NCBI GenBank assembly: GCA_964503665.1 | Contig: CAZDAR010000006.1 | Coordinates: 1 to 64,000 of the forward strand | Direction: 5' to 3' | Length of the DNA stretch: 64,000 bases | From: 40-80 sp964503665 | GTDB taxonomy: Bacteria; Bacteroidota; Bacteroidia; Flavobacteriales_D; Crocinitomicaceae | Shown here: in pieces, positions 44,092 to 52,261 of the stretch | How positions within the stretch are numbered: position 1 is the stretch's first letter | Layout: every line of letters begins with the position of its first letter | Program-made: the position numbers and the translations under genes | The notes under the pieces: model-generated | Database searches by the model: none | What the model saw: the letters and a program-made list of their open reading frames with translations, nothing else | What the model was told of the DNA's origin: nothing

Positions 44092-45661
44092 ATTTAAATT
44101 TTTATATCCATTCCTATTAACGCTTTTCCTTGCTGGCGGAATTTTAATCGGTTTGAGAATAGCTCCTGGATATGTCGGTAATGTTAGTACCGGTAGTTAC
44201 AACAAGATCCGTGACATCATACAGATTTTGGATAAAAAATACGTTGACACCGTTGATGCGGACAAGCTTTTTGAATCAACCATTCAGGAGCTATTACGTA
44301 AATTAGACCCTCATAGTTCTTACATCTCTAAAGAAGATTTACTAGCTGCTCAAGAACGGGTAGATGGCGTTTTCGGTGGAATTGGTGTACGCTTCTTCAT
44401 GCTTCGAGACACCGTTTCAATCACTAATATTATTGAAAACTCTCCTTCATTGATTGCCGGACTTAAAGCGGGTGATAGAATCATCAAGGTCGAAGATAAA
44501 ACCATTGCGGGCAAAAATCTTCCCAATGAAGAAATAATGAAACTTTTAAAAGGAGCTCCAAACACCATTGTGAATGTCACTATTCTTAGAAACGGTGCTT
44601 TATTAAAAAAAGAAATCAAACGTGGATTGATTCCATACAACTCTGTGTCAGCGTATTATATGGTAAATGATGACATAGGATATGTTAAAATCGATGAGTT
44701 TTCTAAAGCAACAGCTGACGAATTTAGAGATGCAGTAGGAGCATTAGAAGCTATTGGAATGAAAAAATTAGTCTTAGACTTAAGAAGTAACGGTGGTGGA
44801 GTGTTAGAGAGTGCTGTTAGAATAGTAGACGAGTTTTTACCAAATGGAAAGTTGATTGTCACCACGAAAGGTAAAAATTTCCCGAAAGAAGATATCTACG
44901 CGACCAATTATGGTATTATGGATAAAATGCCCGTGGTTGTTTTGATTAACGAAGGTTCTGCTTCTGCAAGTGAAATTGTAGCAGGTGCTTTACAAGATCA
45001 AGATCGTGCGACAATCATAGGAAGACGTTCTTTCGGAAAAGGATTAGTTCAACAAGATATTCCATTGAGTGATGGAAGTGACTTGCGATTAGTCGTAGCG
45101 CGCTATTACACGCCTTCTGGACGTTGCATTCAAAAACCATATTCTGGCAACTATGAAGATTACATGCATGAATACTACGATCGTTATGACGATGGTGAAG
45201 TTTATAGTGCTGATTCTGTAAAAATTGCTGACTCATTAAAATATTACACACCGAAAGGAAAAGTTGTTTATGGCGGTGGCGGGATCTATCCTGATGTATT
45301 TGTTCCCATAGATAGTACTAAAAACACATGGTACATTGCTGAGCTTTATTATAAAGGCGTATTTCAAGCATTCTCCTTTGATTTTGTGAAAGATAAACGC
45401 ACGAAGTGGAAAAACATGTACGACTACAACAAGTCGTTTGTCGTAACGGACCAAATTATTAATCAGTTCAATACTTATATTACGAATAATTACGATATCG
45501 TTCATGATGTTTTAATTGGTAACAAACAAAACAGTATTCGTTTGAAGGAAATTTTAAAAGCAGAAATTGCCCGTCAACTTTGGGAAGAAAAAGCGTATTA
45601 TTATATGAGTATCAAAACGGACAAGGAAGTCATGAAGTCCATTGAAATACTTTCTAAATAG
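44084..45661 (+). CDS. S41 C-terminal processing protease
   Basis: 525 residues. An N-terminal signal/anchor helix (about 8-25) places it in the periplasm. A PDZ domain (about 95-175: GGIGVRFFMLRDTVSITNIIENSPSLIAGLKAGDRI) is followed by the S41 catalytic domain with LDLRSNGGG, the serine in GSASASE (S294 area) and the general-base Lys K319 in RRSFGKGLVQ. The last 200 residues form an extended C-terminal region. CtpA/Prc-type enzymes trim or degrade periplasmic proteins from the C-terminus. It overlaps the dCMP deaminase gene by 8 bp. Confidence 0.92.
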   Translation: MNKFKFLYPFLLTLFLAGGILIGLRIAPGYVGNVSTGSYNKIRDIIQILDKKYVDTVDADKLFESTIQELLRKLDPHSSYISKEDLLAAQERVDGVFGGIGVRFFMLRDTVSITNIIENSPSLIAGLKAGDRIIKVEDKTIAGKNLPNEEIMKLLKGAPNTIVNVTILRNGALLKKEIKRGLIPYNSVSAYYMVNDDIGYVKIDEFSKATADEFRDAVGALEAIGMKKLVLDLRSNGGGVLESAVRIVDEFLPNGKLIVTTKGKNFPKEDIYATNYGIMDKMPVVVLINEGSASASEIVAGALQDQDRATIIGRRSFGKGLVQQDIPLSDGSDLRLVVARYYTPSGRCIQKPYSGNYEDYMHEYYDRYDDGEVYSADSVKIADSLKYYTPKGKVVYGGGGIYPDVFVPIDSTKNTWYIAELYYKGVFQAFSFDFVKDKRTKWKNMYDYNKSFVVTDQIINQFNTYITNNYDIVHDVLIGNKQNSIRLKEILKAEIARQLWEEKAYYYMSIKTDKEVMKSIEILSK

Positions 45662-45667
45662 TGAATT

Positions 45668-46579
45668 ATGTCAATTGAAAATAGATTAGCTGAAATACTC
45701 AAAAATAGACCTGCCATTGCTATTGATAAAATGAATCCAACAATAACAAATGTTAAAGAGTGGAGTGCTCAAAAAGAAAATCAAGAAAATGAAGTCATAT
45801 TAAAACAACTTTTCAATCTGATTGATTTGACTACTTTAGAAGGTAAGGATACAGATGAAAAAGTACAGTTCTTAGGACAAAAAGCGTTGGATTCAACTCA
45901 TCTATTTCCTAATTTACCAACTGTCGCAGCACTTTGTGTTTACCCATCATTAGTAGCGATTGCTAAAAAAACGGTGCAAGATTCACCTATCCGAGTAACT
46001 TCTGTTGCAACCGGTTTTCCAAGTGGACAAATTCCATTGTTTTTGAAAGTAGAAGAAGTCAAATATGCTTTAGATCAAGGAGCTGACGAGATTGACATGG
46101 TTATTTCTAGAGGGAAATTTTTAAGTGGACATTATTCAGAAGTGTATGACGAAATCGTTGCCGTTAAAGCAGTTTGTGGTGCAAAAACTTTAAAAGTCAT
46201 TCTTGAAACAGGAGAGTTAGACACACTAGAGAACATTCGATTAGCGAGTGATATAGCTATTGCTGCTGGAGCCGATTTTATTAAAACTTCCACTGGAAAA
46301 ATTCCACAAGGTGCCTCATTGGAAGCTATCTACACAATGCTTCAAGCAATTAAAAGCCATTTTTCAAAAACGGGCAAAATAATTGGAATCAAACCTTCGG
46401 GTGGTATTTCTTCTGTCGAAGTTGCTTTACAGTACTACAAATTAGTAGAAATAGAACTTGGAGAATCATGGCTAAACAATAACCTATTTAGATTTGGTGC
46501 GAGTAGTCTTGCTGGAAAAGTATTACAAGCATTAACACATGATAATTCAGCAGGGAGTTACTTCAATTCAAGTTATTAA
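45668..46579 (+). CDS. deoC: Deoxyribose-phosphate aldolase
   Basis: 303 residues, longer than most DeoC enzymes through an N-terminal extension of about 70 residues. The TIM barrel shows VTSVATGFPSG, ADEIDMVISRG, LKVILETGEL, the Schiff-base lysine K206 in FIKTSTGK, and GIKPSGGIS with the second active-site Lys. It splits 2-deoxyribose-5-phosphate into glyceraldehyde-3-phosphate and acetaldehyde, recovering carbon from deoxynucleosides. It starts 6 bp after the S41 protease gene. Confidence 0.94.
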   Translation: MSIENRLAEILKNRPAIAIDKMNPTITNVKEWSAQKENQENEVILKQLFNLIDLTTLEGKDTDEKVQFLGQKALDSTHLFPNLPTVAALCVYPSLVAIAKKTVQDSPIRVTSVATGFPSGQIPLFLKVEEVKYALDQGADEIDMVISRGKFLSGHYSEVYDEIVAVKAVCGAKTLKVILETGELDTLENIRLASDIAIAAGADFIKTSTGKIPQGASLEAIYTMLQAIKSHFSKTGKIIGIKPSGGISSVEVALQYYKLVEIELGESWLNNNLFRFGASSLAGKVLQALTHDNSAGSYFNSSY

Positions 46580-46648
46580 TAATCATTCTTCTTTAAAGCA
46601 GTTTAACAAATCAACCAGCCTAATTTAGCTTTAAGGGCTTAGAAATCT

Positions 46649-46656
46649 TACCTTTG
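46649..46656 (+). promoter_or_regulatory. -7 promoter box of DUF3109 gene (TACCTTTG)
   Basis: Exact TAnnTTTG match 17 nt before the start codon. Confidence 0.6.
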
Positions 46657-46673
46657 CCAAAAGAATTAATGCG

Positions 46674-47255
46674 ATGTTAATAGAGATTAAAGATAAAATT
46701 GTTTCTTTAGAGCTTTTCAAAAAGAATTTCGTATGCGACTTAAATGCCTGCAAGGGAGCATGTTGTGTAGAAGGAGATGAAGGAGCACCATTGACTTTTG
46801 AAGAAGTCGATATTATCGAAGAAATTTTAGAAGATGTGAAACCGTACATGCGACCTGAGGGAATTGCAGAGGTAGAGAAGAACGGTGTTTTTTATATGGC
46901 CCCAAATAACGAACCAGTCACAACATTAGTAAACGGACAAGAATGTGCTTTTGTCTACTTCGATGAAAAGGGAATCACTAAATGCGCTATTGAAAAGGCT
47001 TATCTAGAAGGTAAAACAACTTTTAAAAAACCTATTTCCTGTCATTTGTATCCAATTAGAGAAAAGAAGTTTCATGATTTCATTGCACTCAATTACGACA
47101 AATGGTCGATTTGTGACCCAGCTTGTAAATTAGGTGATAATTTAAAAGTTCCTGTTTACAAATTCCTTAAAGAGCCTATTATTAGAGCTTACGGAGAAGA
47201 CTTCTACAACGAAATGGAAATAATTAGTGAAGAAATAAAAAAGGTTGATTTATAA
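46674..47255 (+). CDS. DUF3109 family cysteine-rich protein
   Basis: 193 residues, cytosolic. Cysteines cluster in CDLNACKGACC (about 22-32), ECAFVYFDEKGITKC, SCHLYPIR and CDPAC, a pattern that recalls metal or iron-sulfur sites of YkgJ/DUF3109 proteins. The family is widespread in Bacteroidota but has no established function. It has its own consensus promoter and is followed by a hairpin overlapping its stop codon. Confidence 0.88.
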   Translation: MLIEIKDKIVSLELFKKNFVCDLNACKGACCVEGDEGAPLTFEEVDIIEEILEDVKPYMRPEGIAEVEKNGVFYMAPNNEPVTTLVNGQECAFVYFDEKGITKCAIEKAYLEGKTTFKKPISCHLYPIREKKFHDFIALNYDKWSICDPACKLGDNLKVPVYKFLKEPIIRAYGEDFYNEMEIISEEIKKVDL

Positions 47256-47270
47256 GCCAACCTTTTAATA
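47238..47270 (+). terminator. Terminator overlapping the end of the DUF3109 gene
   Basis: AAAAGGTTG / CAACCTTTT stem with a ten-base loop, starting within the last codons of the gene. Confidence 0.6.
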
Positions 47271-47350
47271 AGTATATACGTCTTTATAGTGTAGATAAAA
47301 TAATACTCATAAAATTATTAATCTACTTTGGTTTTATTTTTCTTTGCAGA

Positions 47351-47396
47351 AACGTGAAAAGGACTAATTAATTAAGTCCTTTTCACGTTTTTTATG
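47351..47396 (+). terminator. Strong second hairpin before mrdA
   Basis: Perfect 15-bp stem AACGTGAAAAGGACT / AGTCCTTTTCACGTT, nine-base AT loop and a T run. It stands about 80 bp after another terminator with no gene between. Confidence 0.8.
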
Positions 47397-47464
47397 TTTA
47401 ATAAGTCCTAGCTTATCATTTGTAAATCTATTGGCACATTCTACATTATCTATTAAAATAACGC

Positions 47465-47472
47465 TAACTTTG
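47465..47472 (+). promoter_or_regulatory. -7 promoter box of mrdA-rodA (TAACTTTG)
   Basis: Exact TAnnTTTG match 17 nt before the GTG start. Confidence 0.6.
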
Positions 47473-47489
47473 TGTTTTAAAGGAAAAGA

Positions 47490-49379
47490 GTGAATTTGCA
47501 ATCGAGAAAGTACGTTTCAATAGTCTTGTTTATTTGCGTTGGCTTAGTTTATTTAGCTAGGCTTTTTTACATGCAGGTTTTAGACGATAAATGGACACTA
47601 AGAGCACAAGAAATATCAGAAAAAAGAAAGCTGATTACTCCCTCCAGAGGACATGTTAGAGATCGAAACGAAAAAATTATAGTCAGCAACAAACCTTTCT
47701 ATAATTTGATGATGATTGAAAAAGACATCAAAAACTTTGATACAACTGCATTTGCAAAATTAATAGGCTGGGAAACATGGCAAGTTTCTGAACGATTTAA
47801 ACAAATACGTCTAGAACAAGGGTTTGATATCAATCCCAAAACTCGCAAGCGTGATTTGTCCCGATATCGAAAAGTACGTCCCTATGTTTTTTTGAAAGAG
47901 GTGACCATTGATGAAATGGCAAGAATAGCTCCTTATCTATATAAATTCCCTGGTTTCTTTGAAGATTTACAAAGTGTCCGCCAATACCCATATCCAAATG
48001 CTGCTAATATCTTAGGCTATATCAGCGAGGTCAATCAAGATGAACTTGATAGAGATACAATGAATTATTATCGTTCTGGTGACAACATTGGAAAAACAGG
48101 GATTGAGAAATATTATGAAGAAATCCTTCGAGGTACAAAAGGGGTGAATTACATCATCACCTCCGCTCAGAATAATGAATTACAACCATATGCAGATGGA
48201 ATATACGATATTCAACCTGTTCAGGGAGAGAGTTTGAAATTAGGCCTCGATATTGAACTTCAAGCGTATGGAGAATTATTAATGCAAAATAAAAAAGGAA
48301 CAATTGTCGCTATTGAACCTGCTACAGGTGAAATTTTAACCATGGTTAGTGCTCCTTCATTTGACCCCAATTTATTAGTCGGAAAGCGTGCTATTAATAA
48401 GAACTATCCAACGCTGATATTAGACAAGGATAAGCCTTTATTTCCAAGACCATTACAAGCTGAATATCCACCCGGTTCAATCTTTAAATTAGTACAATCT
48501 TTGGTGGCGCTTCAAGAAGGTAAAATCACAATTAATACAGGTTTTCCGTGTAACAAAAGTCTTGTAGGTTGTCACAGTCATCCCAATGCGATCAATATTA
48601 TGGAAGCAGTTAAAATGTCATGTAACCCGTATTATTATCAAGCAGTCAGGAGAGTTATTCAACCAGAAATTAGGAAGAATGTTTTTGCAGATGCCGAACT
48701 TGGATTGGCAAAATGGGCGGACTATATGCATCTCTTTGGATTAGGAGAAAAATTACCTATTGATTTGCCTGGCGCTAGACCAGGTCTCATTCCCGACCCC
48801 AATTATTATGATAACTTATTTCCATCGAAGGCACATCCTTATGGACATCATCGTTGGGCTTTTTCAACGATTCGTTCAATTTCTATTGGTCAAGGCGAAG
48901 TCAAGGTTACACCTTTACAAATGGCAAATATTGCTGCAATAATTGCAAACCGAGGATGGTATTATGTTCCACATGTTGTGAAGTCTATTGGCAATAATGG
49001 ACCTGAGGCTGTCTTTAAAGTGAAGCATCAAACAAACATTGAACCAAAATACTATGATGCAATCGTTGAAGGTATGAGACGTGTAGTAAATGAACCTGGA
49101 GGAACTGCTGGAAGAGCAAGGATTAAGGATATTGTCGTTTGTGGAAAAACAGGAACAGCGCAGAATCCTCAAGGAAAAGACCATGCCGTTTTCATCTGTT
49201 TTGCTCCATTGGATAATCCTAAAATTGCTGTCGCTGTCTTCGTAGAGAATGCTGGATTTGGTGGAACTTGGGGTGCACCAATAGCTCGATTAATCATCGA
49301 AAAATATTTAAATAAGAAAATCTCCGATAAAGAAATGGAAAAATATATCTTAGAGGCTAATCTAATGAAAGCTAAATAA
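47490..49379 (+). CDS. mrdA: Penicillin-binding protein 2 (elongasome transpeptidase), GTG start
   Basis: 629 residues from GTG 47490, preceded by AGGA and by a consensus promoter. One membrane anchor (about 8-25), a pedestal domain, then the transpeptidase with S330 in PPGSIFKLV (SxxK), the SCN motif in KMSCNPYYYQAV and the KTG motif at K553 (CGKTGTAQNP). It cross-links peptidoglycan during cell elongation together with RodA, whose gene overlaps its stop codon by one base. The gene pairing distinguishes it from the division PBP FtsI. Confidence 0.95.
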   Translation: MNLQSRKYVSIVLFICVGLVYLARLFYMQVLDDKWTLRAQEISEKRKLITPSRGHVRDRNEKIIVSNKPFYNLMMIEKDIKNFDTTAFAKLIGWETWQVSERFKQIRLEQGFDINPKTRKRDLSRYRKVRPYVFLKEVTIDEMARIAPYLYKFPGFFEDLQSVRQYPYPNAANILGYISEVNQDELDRDTMNYYRSGDNIGKTGIEKYYEEILRGTKGVNYIITSAQNNELQPYADGIYDIQPVQGESLKLGLDIELQAYGELLMQNKKGTIVAIEPATGEILTMVSAPSFDPNLLVGKRAINKNYPTLILDKDKPLFPRPLQAEYPPGSIFKLVQSLVALQEGKITINTGFPCNKSLVGCHSHPNAINIMEAVKMSCNPYYYQAVRRVIQPEIRKNVFADAELGLAKWADYMHLFGLGEKLPIDLPGARPGLIPDPNYYDNLFPSKAHPYGHHRWAFSTIRSISIGQGEVKVTPLQMANIAAIIANRGWYYVPHVVKSIGNNGPEAVFKVKHQTNIEPKYYDAIVEGMRRVVNEPGGTAGRARIKDIVVCGKTGTAQNPQGKDHAVFICFAPLDNPKIAVAVFVENAGFGGTWGAPIARLIIEKYLNKKISDKEMEKYILEANLMKAK

Positions 49380-50791
49380 TGGATAAAAGAGACTCAGCAT
49401 ATCGAAATTCATCTTTATTTTATAAAATTGATTGGGTTGTTTTTTCCATCTATTTAATATTGATAGTTATTGGTATTGCGACCATTTATTCAACAGCGTA
49501 TTCAAGTGAAAATCCTTCTTTATTTTCTTTTTCTGCTAAATATGGAAAGCAAATTGCTTGGGTAGGTGTATCTTTCTTTTTAGGCTTTCTTATCTTTTTA
49601 ATTGATGCTTCAATTTATCAAAAATTCGCTTATTTTATCTATGGATTTTGTTTGATTTTATTGGTCATTGTACTTTTCATGCCTCCTGTCAATGGTGCCA
49701 GAGCATGGTTAGGAATTGGAACCCTTGGAATACAACCAGCTGAGTTTGCGAAAATAGGAACAGCTCTAGCACTCGCAAAGATGATTCCAACCCTCAACTT
49801 GAGAATACAAAATATATCTTCAGTCATCAAGGTGAATGCACTTATCATCATCCCGATGATTCTTATTATTTTACAGCCTGACGCAGGTTCTGTAGTTGTC
49901 TTCACGGCGTTTCTATTCGTATTATATAGAGAAGGTATCAGTTATGATCCCATCATCCTAAAAGTAATGAATTTTGTCGGTATTCGACATTTCAAAAGTA
50001 CTTGGATTGGCAATCACTTTATTCCCTTACTTTTCTTTATTGTTGTCACATCAATGTTAACCTTATTAAAGAGTAGTGAGACCATTACATTTGATAACTT
50101 CCCGGGAATAGAATTACCAGGAGTATATGGTATTCTTTTCTTTTTCTTAGGACTATTAGTCTTAATGCTTCTTTTTACTTTCACTCTATTAAATAAGAAA
50201 GACCGTGGTCGCTTCACTTTAATATTTATCGTTAACTTTATAGTTGTCACTACAATAGTGATAAGTGTTGATAGCATGTTTCAAACAGTAAAACCACATC
50301 AAAAAGAGCGTATTGAATTATTTTTAGGATTACGAGAAGATCCAAACGGCGATGATTACAACCGCAATAGAGCGATGGCTGCAGTAGGTTCAGGTGGATT
50401 ATATGGAAAAGGATACAAGCAAGCTAGTTTGTCTTCTACAGAGGCTAATCACGTTCCAGAATCAGAGACCGATTTTATATTTTGTCCATTATCAGAAGAA
50501 TGGGGGTTTGTAGGCTCAGGTTTAGTCGTTATATTGTATAGTATACTATTTGTCCGAATTATATTTATTGCTGAACGACAGCGGTCTGCATTTACGCGTA
50601 TTTATGCATACGCAGTAGCAACCATTCTATTCTATCATTTTGCTATTAACATCGGGATGGATATCGGTTTTGCTCCCGTTATTGGAATTCCTCTACCATT
50701 TGTGAGTTATGGTGGTTCCTCCATGATGTCCTTCTCGGTAATGCTTTTTGTTTTATTGAAGTTAGATAGCCAAAGGCTCGATTTCTTTTAA
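49379..50791 (+). CDS. rodA: Rod-shape peptidoglycan polymerase RodA
   Basis: 470 residues, SEDS family with about ten predicted helices. Hallmarks: NGARAWLGIGTLGIQPAEFAKIGTALALA and, near the end, GFAPVIGIPLPFVSYGGSSMMSF. Between helices a longer loop (about 205-290) is hydrophobic and makes it larger than E. coli RodA (370 residues). The catalytic Asp region falls in LFLGLREDPNGDDYN onwards. It polymerises lipid II for elongation with PBP2; mreB/C/D are not in the window. Confidence 0.95.
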   Translation: MDKRDSAYRNSSLFYKIDWVVFSIYLILIVIGIATIYSTAYSSENPSLFSFSAKYGKQIAWVGVSFFLGFLIFLIDASIYQKFAYFIYGFCLILLVIVLFMPPVNGARAWLGIGTLGIQPAEFAKIGTALALAKMIPTLNLRIQNISSVIKVNALIIIPMILIILQPDAGSVVVFTAFLFVLYREGISYDPIILKVMNFVGIRHFKSTWIGNHFIPLLFFIVVTSMLTLLKSSETITFDNFPGIELPGVYGILFFFLGLLVLMLLFTFTLLNKKDRGRFTLIFIVNFIVVTTIVISVDSMFQTVKPHQKERIELFLGLREDPNGDDYNRNRAMAAVGSGGLYGKGYKQASLSSTEANHVPESETDFIFCPLSEEWGFVGSGLVVILYSILFVRIIFIAERQRSAFTRIYAYAVATILFYHFAINIGMDIGFAPVIGIPLPFVSYGGSSMMSFSVMLFVLLKLDSQRLDFF

Positions 50792-50846
50792 TAGCAATAC
50801 TTTAAAATACTTCTTATTAGGGAAATCTTAATCTAAAATGAATATG

Positions 50847-51170
50847 CTATTCATCTGCCTCTGGGGCAAGTCGTAAAACGATTCCGTTTATTTTCTCTGT
50901 AACTGGTATTTGACAACCTAATCGTGAAGAAGGTTTCACAAAAAAGGCTTGGTCCAACATATCTAATTCAGCGTCTGATTGTTCATCTAAAGGAGTATCT
51001 GATTCTAAATAACATTGACACGTTGCGCACATGGCCATACCTCCACACTCACCTTTGACAGGTAAATCATACGATTTACACAATTCCATGATGTTCATAT
51101 TTATATCGGTAGGAGCAAGCAATTCATGTGCTTTACCTTCTCTATCTATAATTGTTACTGTTATATCCAT
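50847..51170 (-). CDS. 2Fe-2S ferredoxin, adrenodoxin type
   Basis: 107 residues from ATG 51170. A longer frame to 51209 would be read through the gldN terminator hairpin and is rejected. Cluster ligands C42, C48, C51 and C86 follow the C-X5-C-X2-C-X34-C pattern (GECGGMAMCATC ... LGCQIP). Such vertebrate-type ferredoxins carry electrons for iron-sulfur cluster assembly or oxygenases; the partner here is not visible. It lies downstream of gldN on the same strand, separated by the terminator. Confidence 0.9.
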   Translation of the reverse strand: MDITVTIIDREGKAHELLAPTDINMNIMELCKSYDLPVKGECGGMAMCATCQCYLESDTPLDEQSDAELDMLDQAFFVKPSSRLGCQIPVTEKINGIVLRLAPEADE

Positions 51171-51173
51171 GTC

Positions 51174-51209
51174 ATAAAAAAAGGGCTGAAACAAAGTCTC
51201 AGCCCTCAA
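51174..51209 (-). terminator. Terminator of the gldKLMN operon
   Basis: On the minus strand, GAGGGCTGAGAC / GTTTCAGCCCT stem with a short loop and seven Ts, 16 bp after the gldN stop and just before the ferredoxin start. Confidence 0.85.
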
Positions 51210-51224
51210 ATTTAAATATTTATT

Positions 51225-52250
51225 TTAGAAATGCCATAAATCGTGTTCCCAAACTCTGATATCCTCAGTAATTTTGTTCGATTCAAGCAATGCATCAATT
51301 CCGTATCTAAACTCTTCAATCTTTCTGTCAAAGACATCCGATTGTTGATAGATAGTAGACGTAAACTGACGTTTCCAAAAGTAATCATCAAAACTCATCC
51401 ATTGTGAATCATTCTTAGTGTTGTAAGTATAGTAATTGTTAAATACAAAACGACACTCAGGGAAATACAACCAGAACATATCTCTATACGTATTTGATTG
51501 TTTATCCAATACCACTGGAGCAATTGCAATGATTCTTACATCGAGAACAGAACGCTCTTTATCAAAAAACCAGTCTTCTTTGATATCGTATCTAACTATA
51601 TCTTTAGAAGTAAAGTATTCGACCGGTCTTGGATAATATTGAATTTCTAATTCACCTGTAACAGGATTCTCTGCAATTAAAGGTTCGTCTGGATTTTCAG
51701 GATCCGGAATCGCTTCAAGAGCAATAGATTCATCAACAAAACCAAACATTTTATGTTCGATTAATAACTTATTGAAAGCTTCATCTTTTTCAAATGGAAC
51801 AGAAGTATTTCTTCTAATCTCCAAAGGATACTTTAACTGATCGCCATCAGTAACAGATTGACGTAAAGGATTATATGGATAATAAACTGTTAAATTACCT
51901 TTGATGATATTTTCTCTAATAATAGTCCATAAACTGTAACGAGAAGCATTCTTAATCCAATTGACAGTACCTATTTCCATTCCTTCAGAAATCTGATCAT
52001 AAGGAAAAAACAAGGTAAGGTTTTGCTTTTCACGTTTATCAATATATCTATGAATTCTTTTAGACCACATCATGTCAGCTTCACGTACAAATTCATATGG
52101 TATCATTCGTTTGGTTGGAATGATTTCTTTCATCACAACACCATCTATAACACCTTCAACAGGAACGTTCGTAGGTCCCCCGTTAATGTCTACTTGTGCA
52201 TTTACAGAAAATGCAGCAAAAAGAGTTAAGATAATTAATTTACGTTTCAT
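51225..52250 (-). CDS. gldN: T9SS/gliding protein GldN (PorN)
   Basis: 341 residues with a signal peptide (to AFSVNA). MIPYEFVREADMMWSKRIHRYIDKREKQN is the conserved GldN/PorN core. It is periplasmic and forms, with the lipoprotein GldK, the ring under the outer membrane in the type IX secretion system. It lies 11 bp after gldM and ends the operon. Confidence 0.95.
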   Translation of the reverse strand: MKRKLIILTLFAAFSVNAQVDINGGPTNVPVEGVIDGVVMKEIIPTKRMIPYEFVREADMMWSKRIHRYIDKREKQNLTLFFPYDQISEGMEIGTVNWIKNASRYSLWTIIRENIIKGNLTVYYPYNPLRQSVTDGDQLKYPLEIRRNTSVPFEKDEAFNKLLIEHKMFGFVDESIALEAIPDPENPDEPLIAENPVTGELEIQYYPRPVEYFTSKDIVRYDIKEDWFFDKERSVLDVRIIAIAPVVLDKQSNTYRDMFWLYFPECRFVFNNYYTYNTKNDSQWMSFDDYFWKRQFTSTIYQQSDVFDRKIEEFRYGIDALLESNKITEDIRVWEHDLWHF

Positions 52251-52261
52251 AATAAAAATGT

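Noticed and set aside
47351..47396. 15-bp inverted repeat as an integration or transposon end
   Set aside because: There is no partner copy, no transposase or integrase nearby and no target duplication; a T run makes it a terminator.
51171..51209. Longer N-terminus for the ferredoxin
   Set aside because: These codons are the gldN terminator hairpin read in frame.
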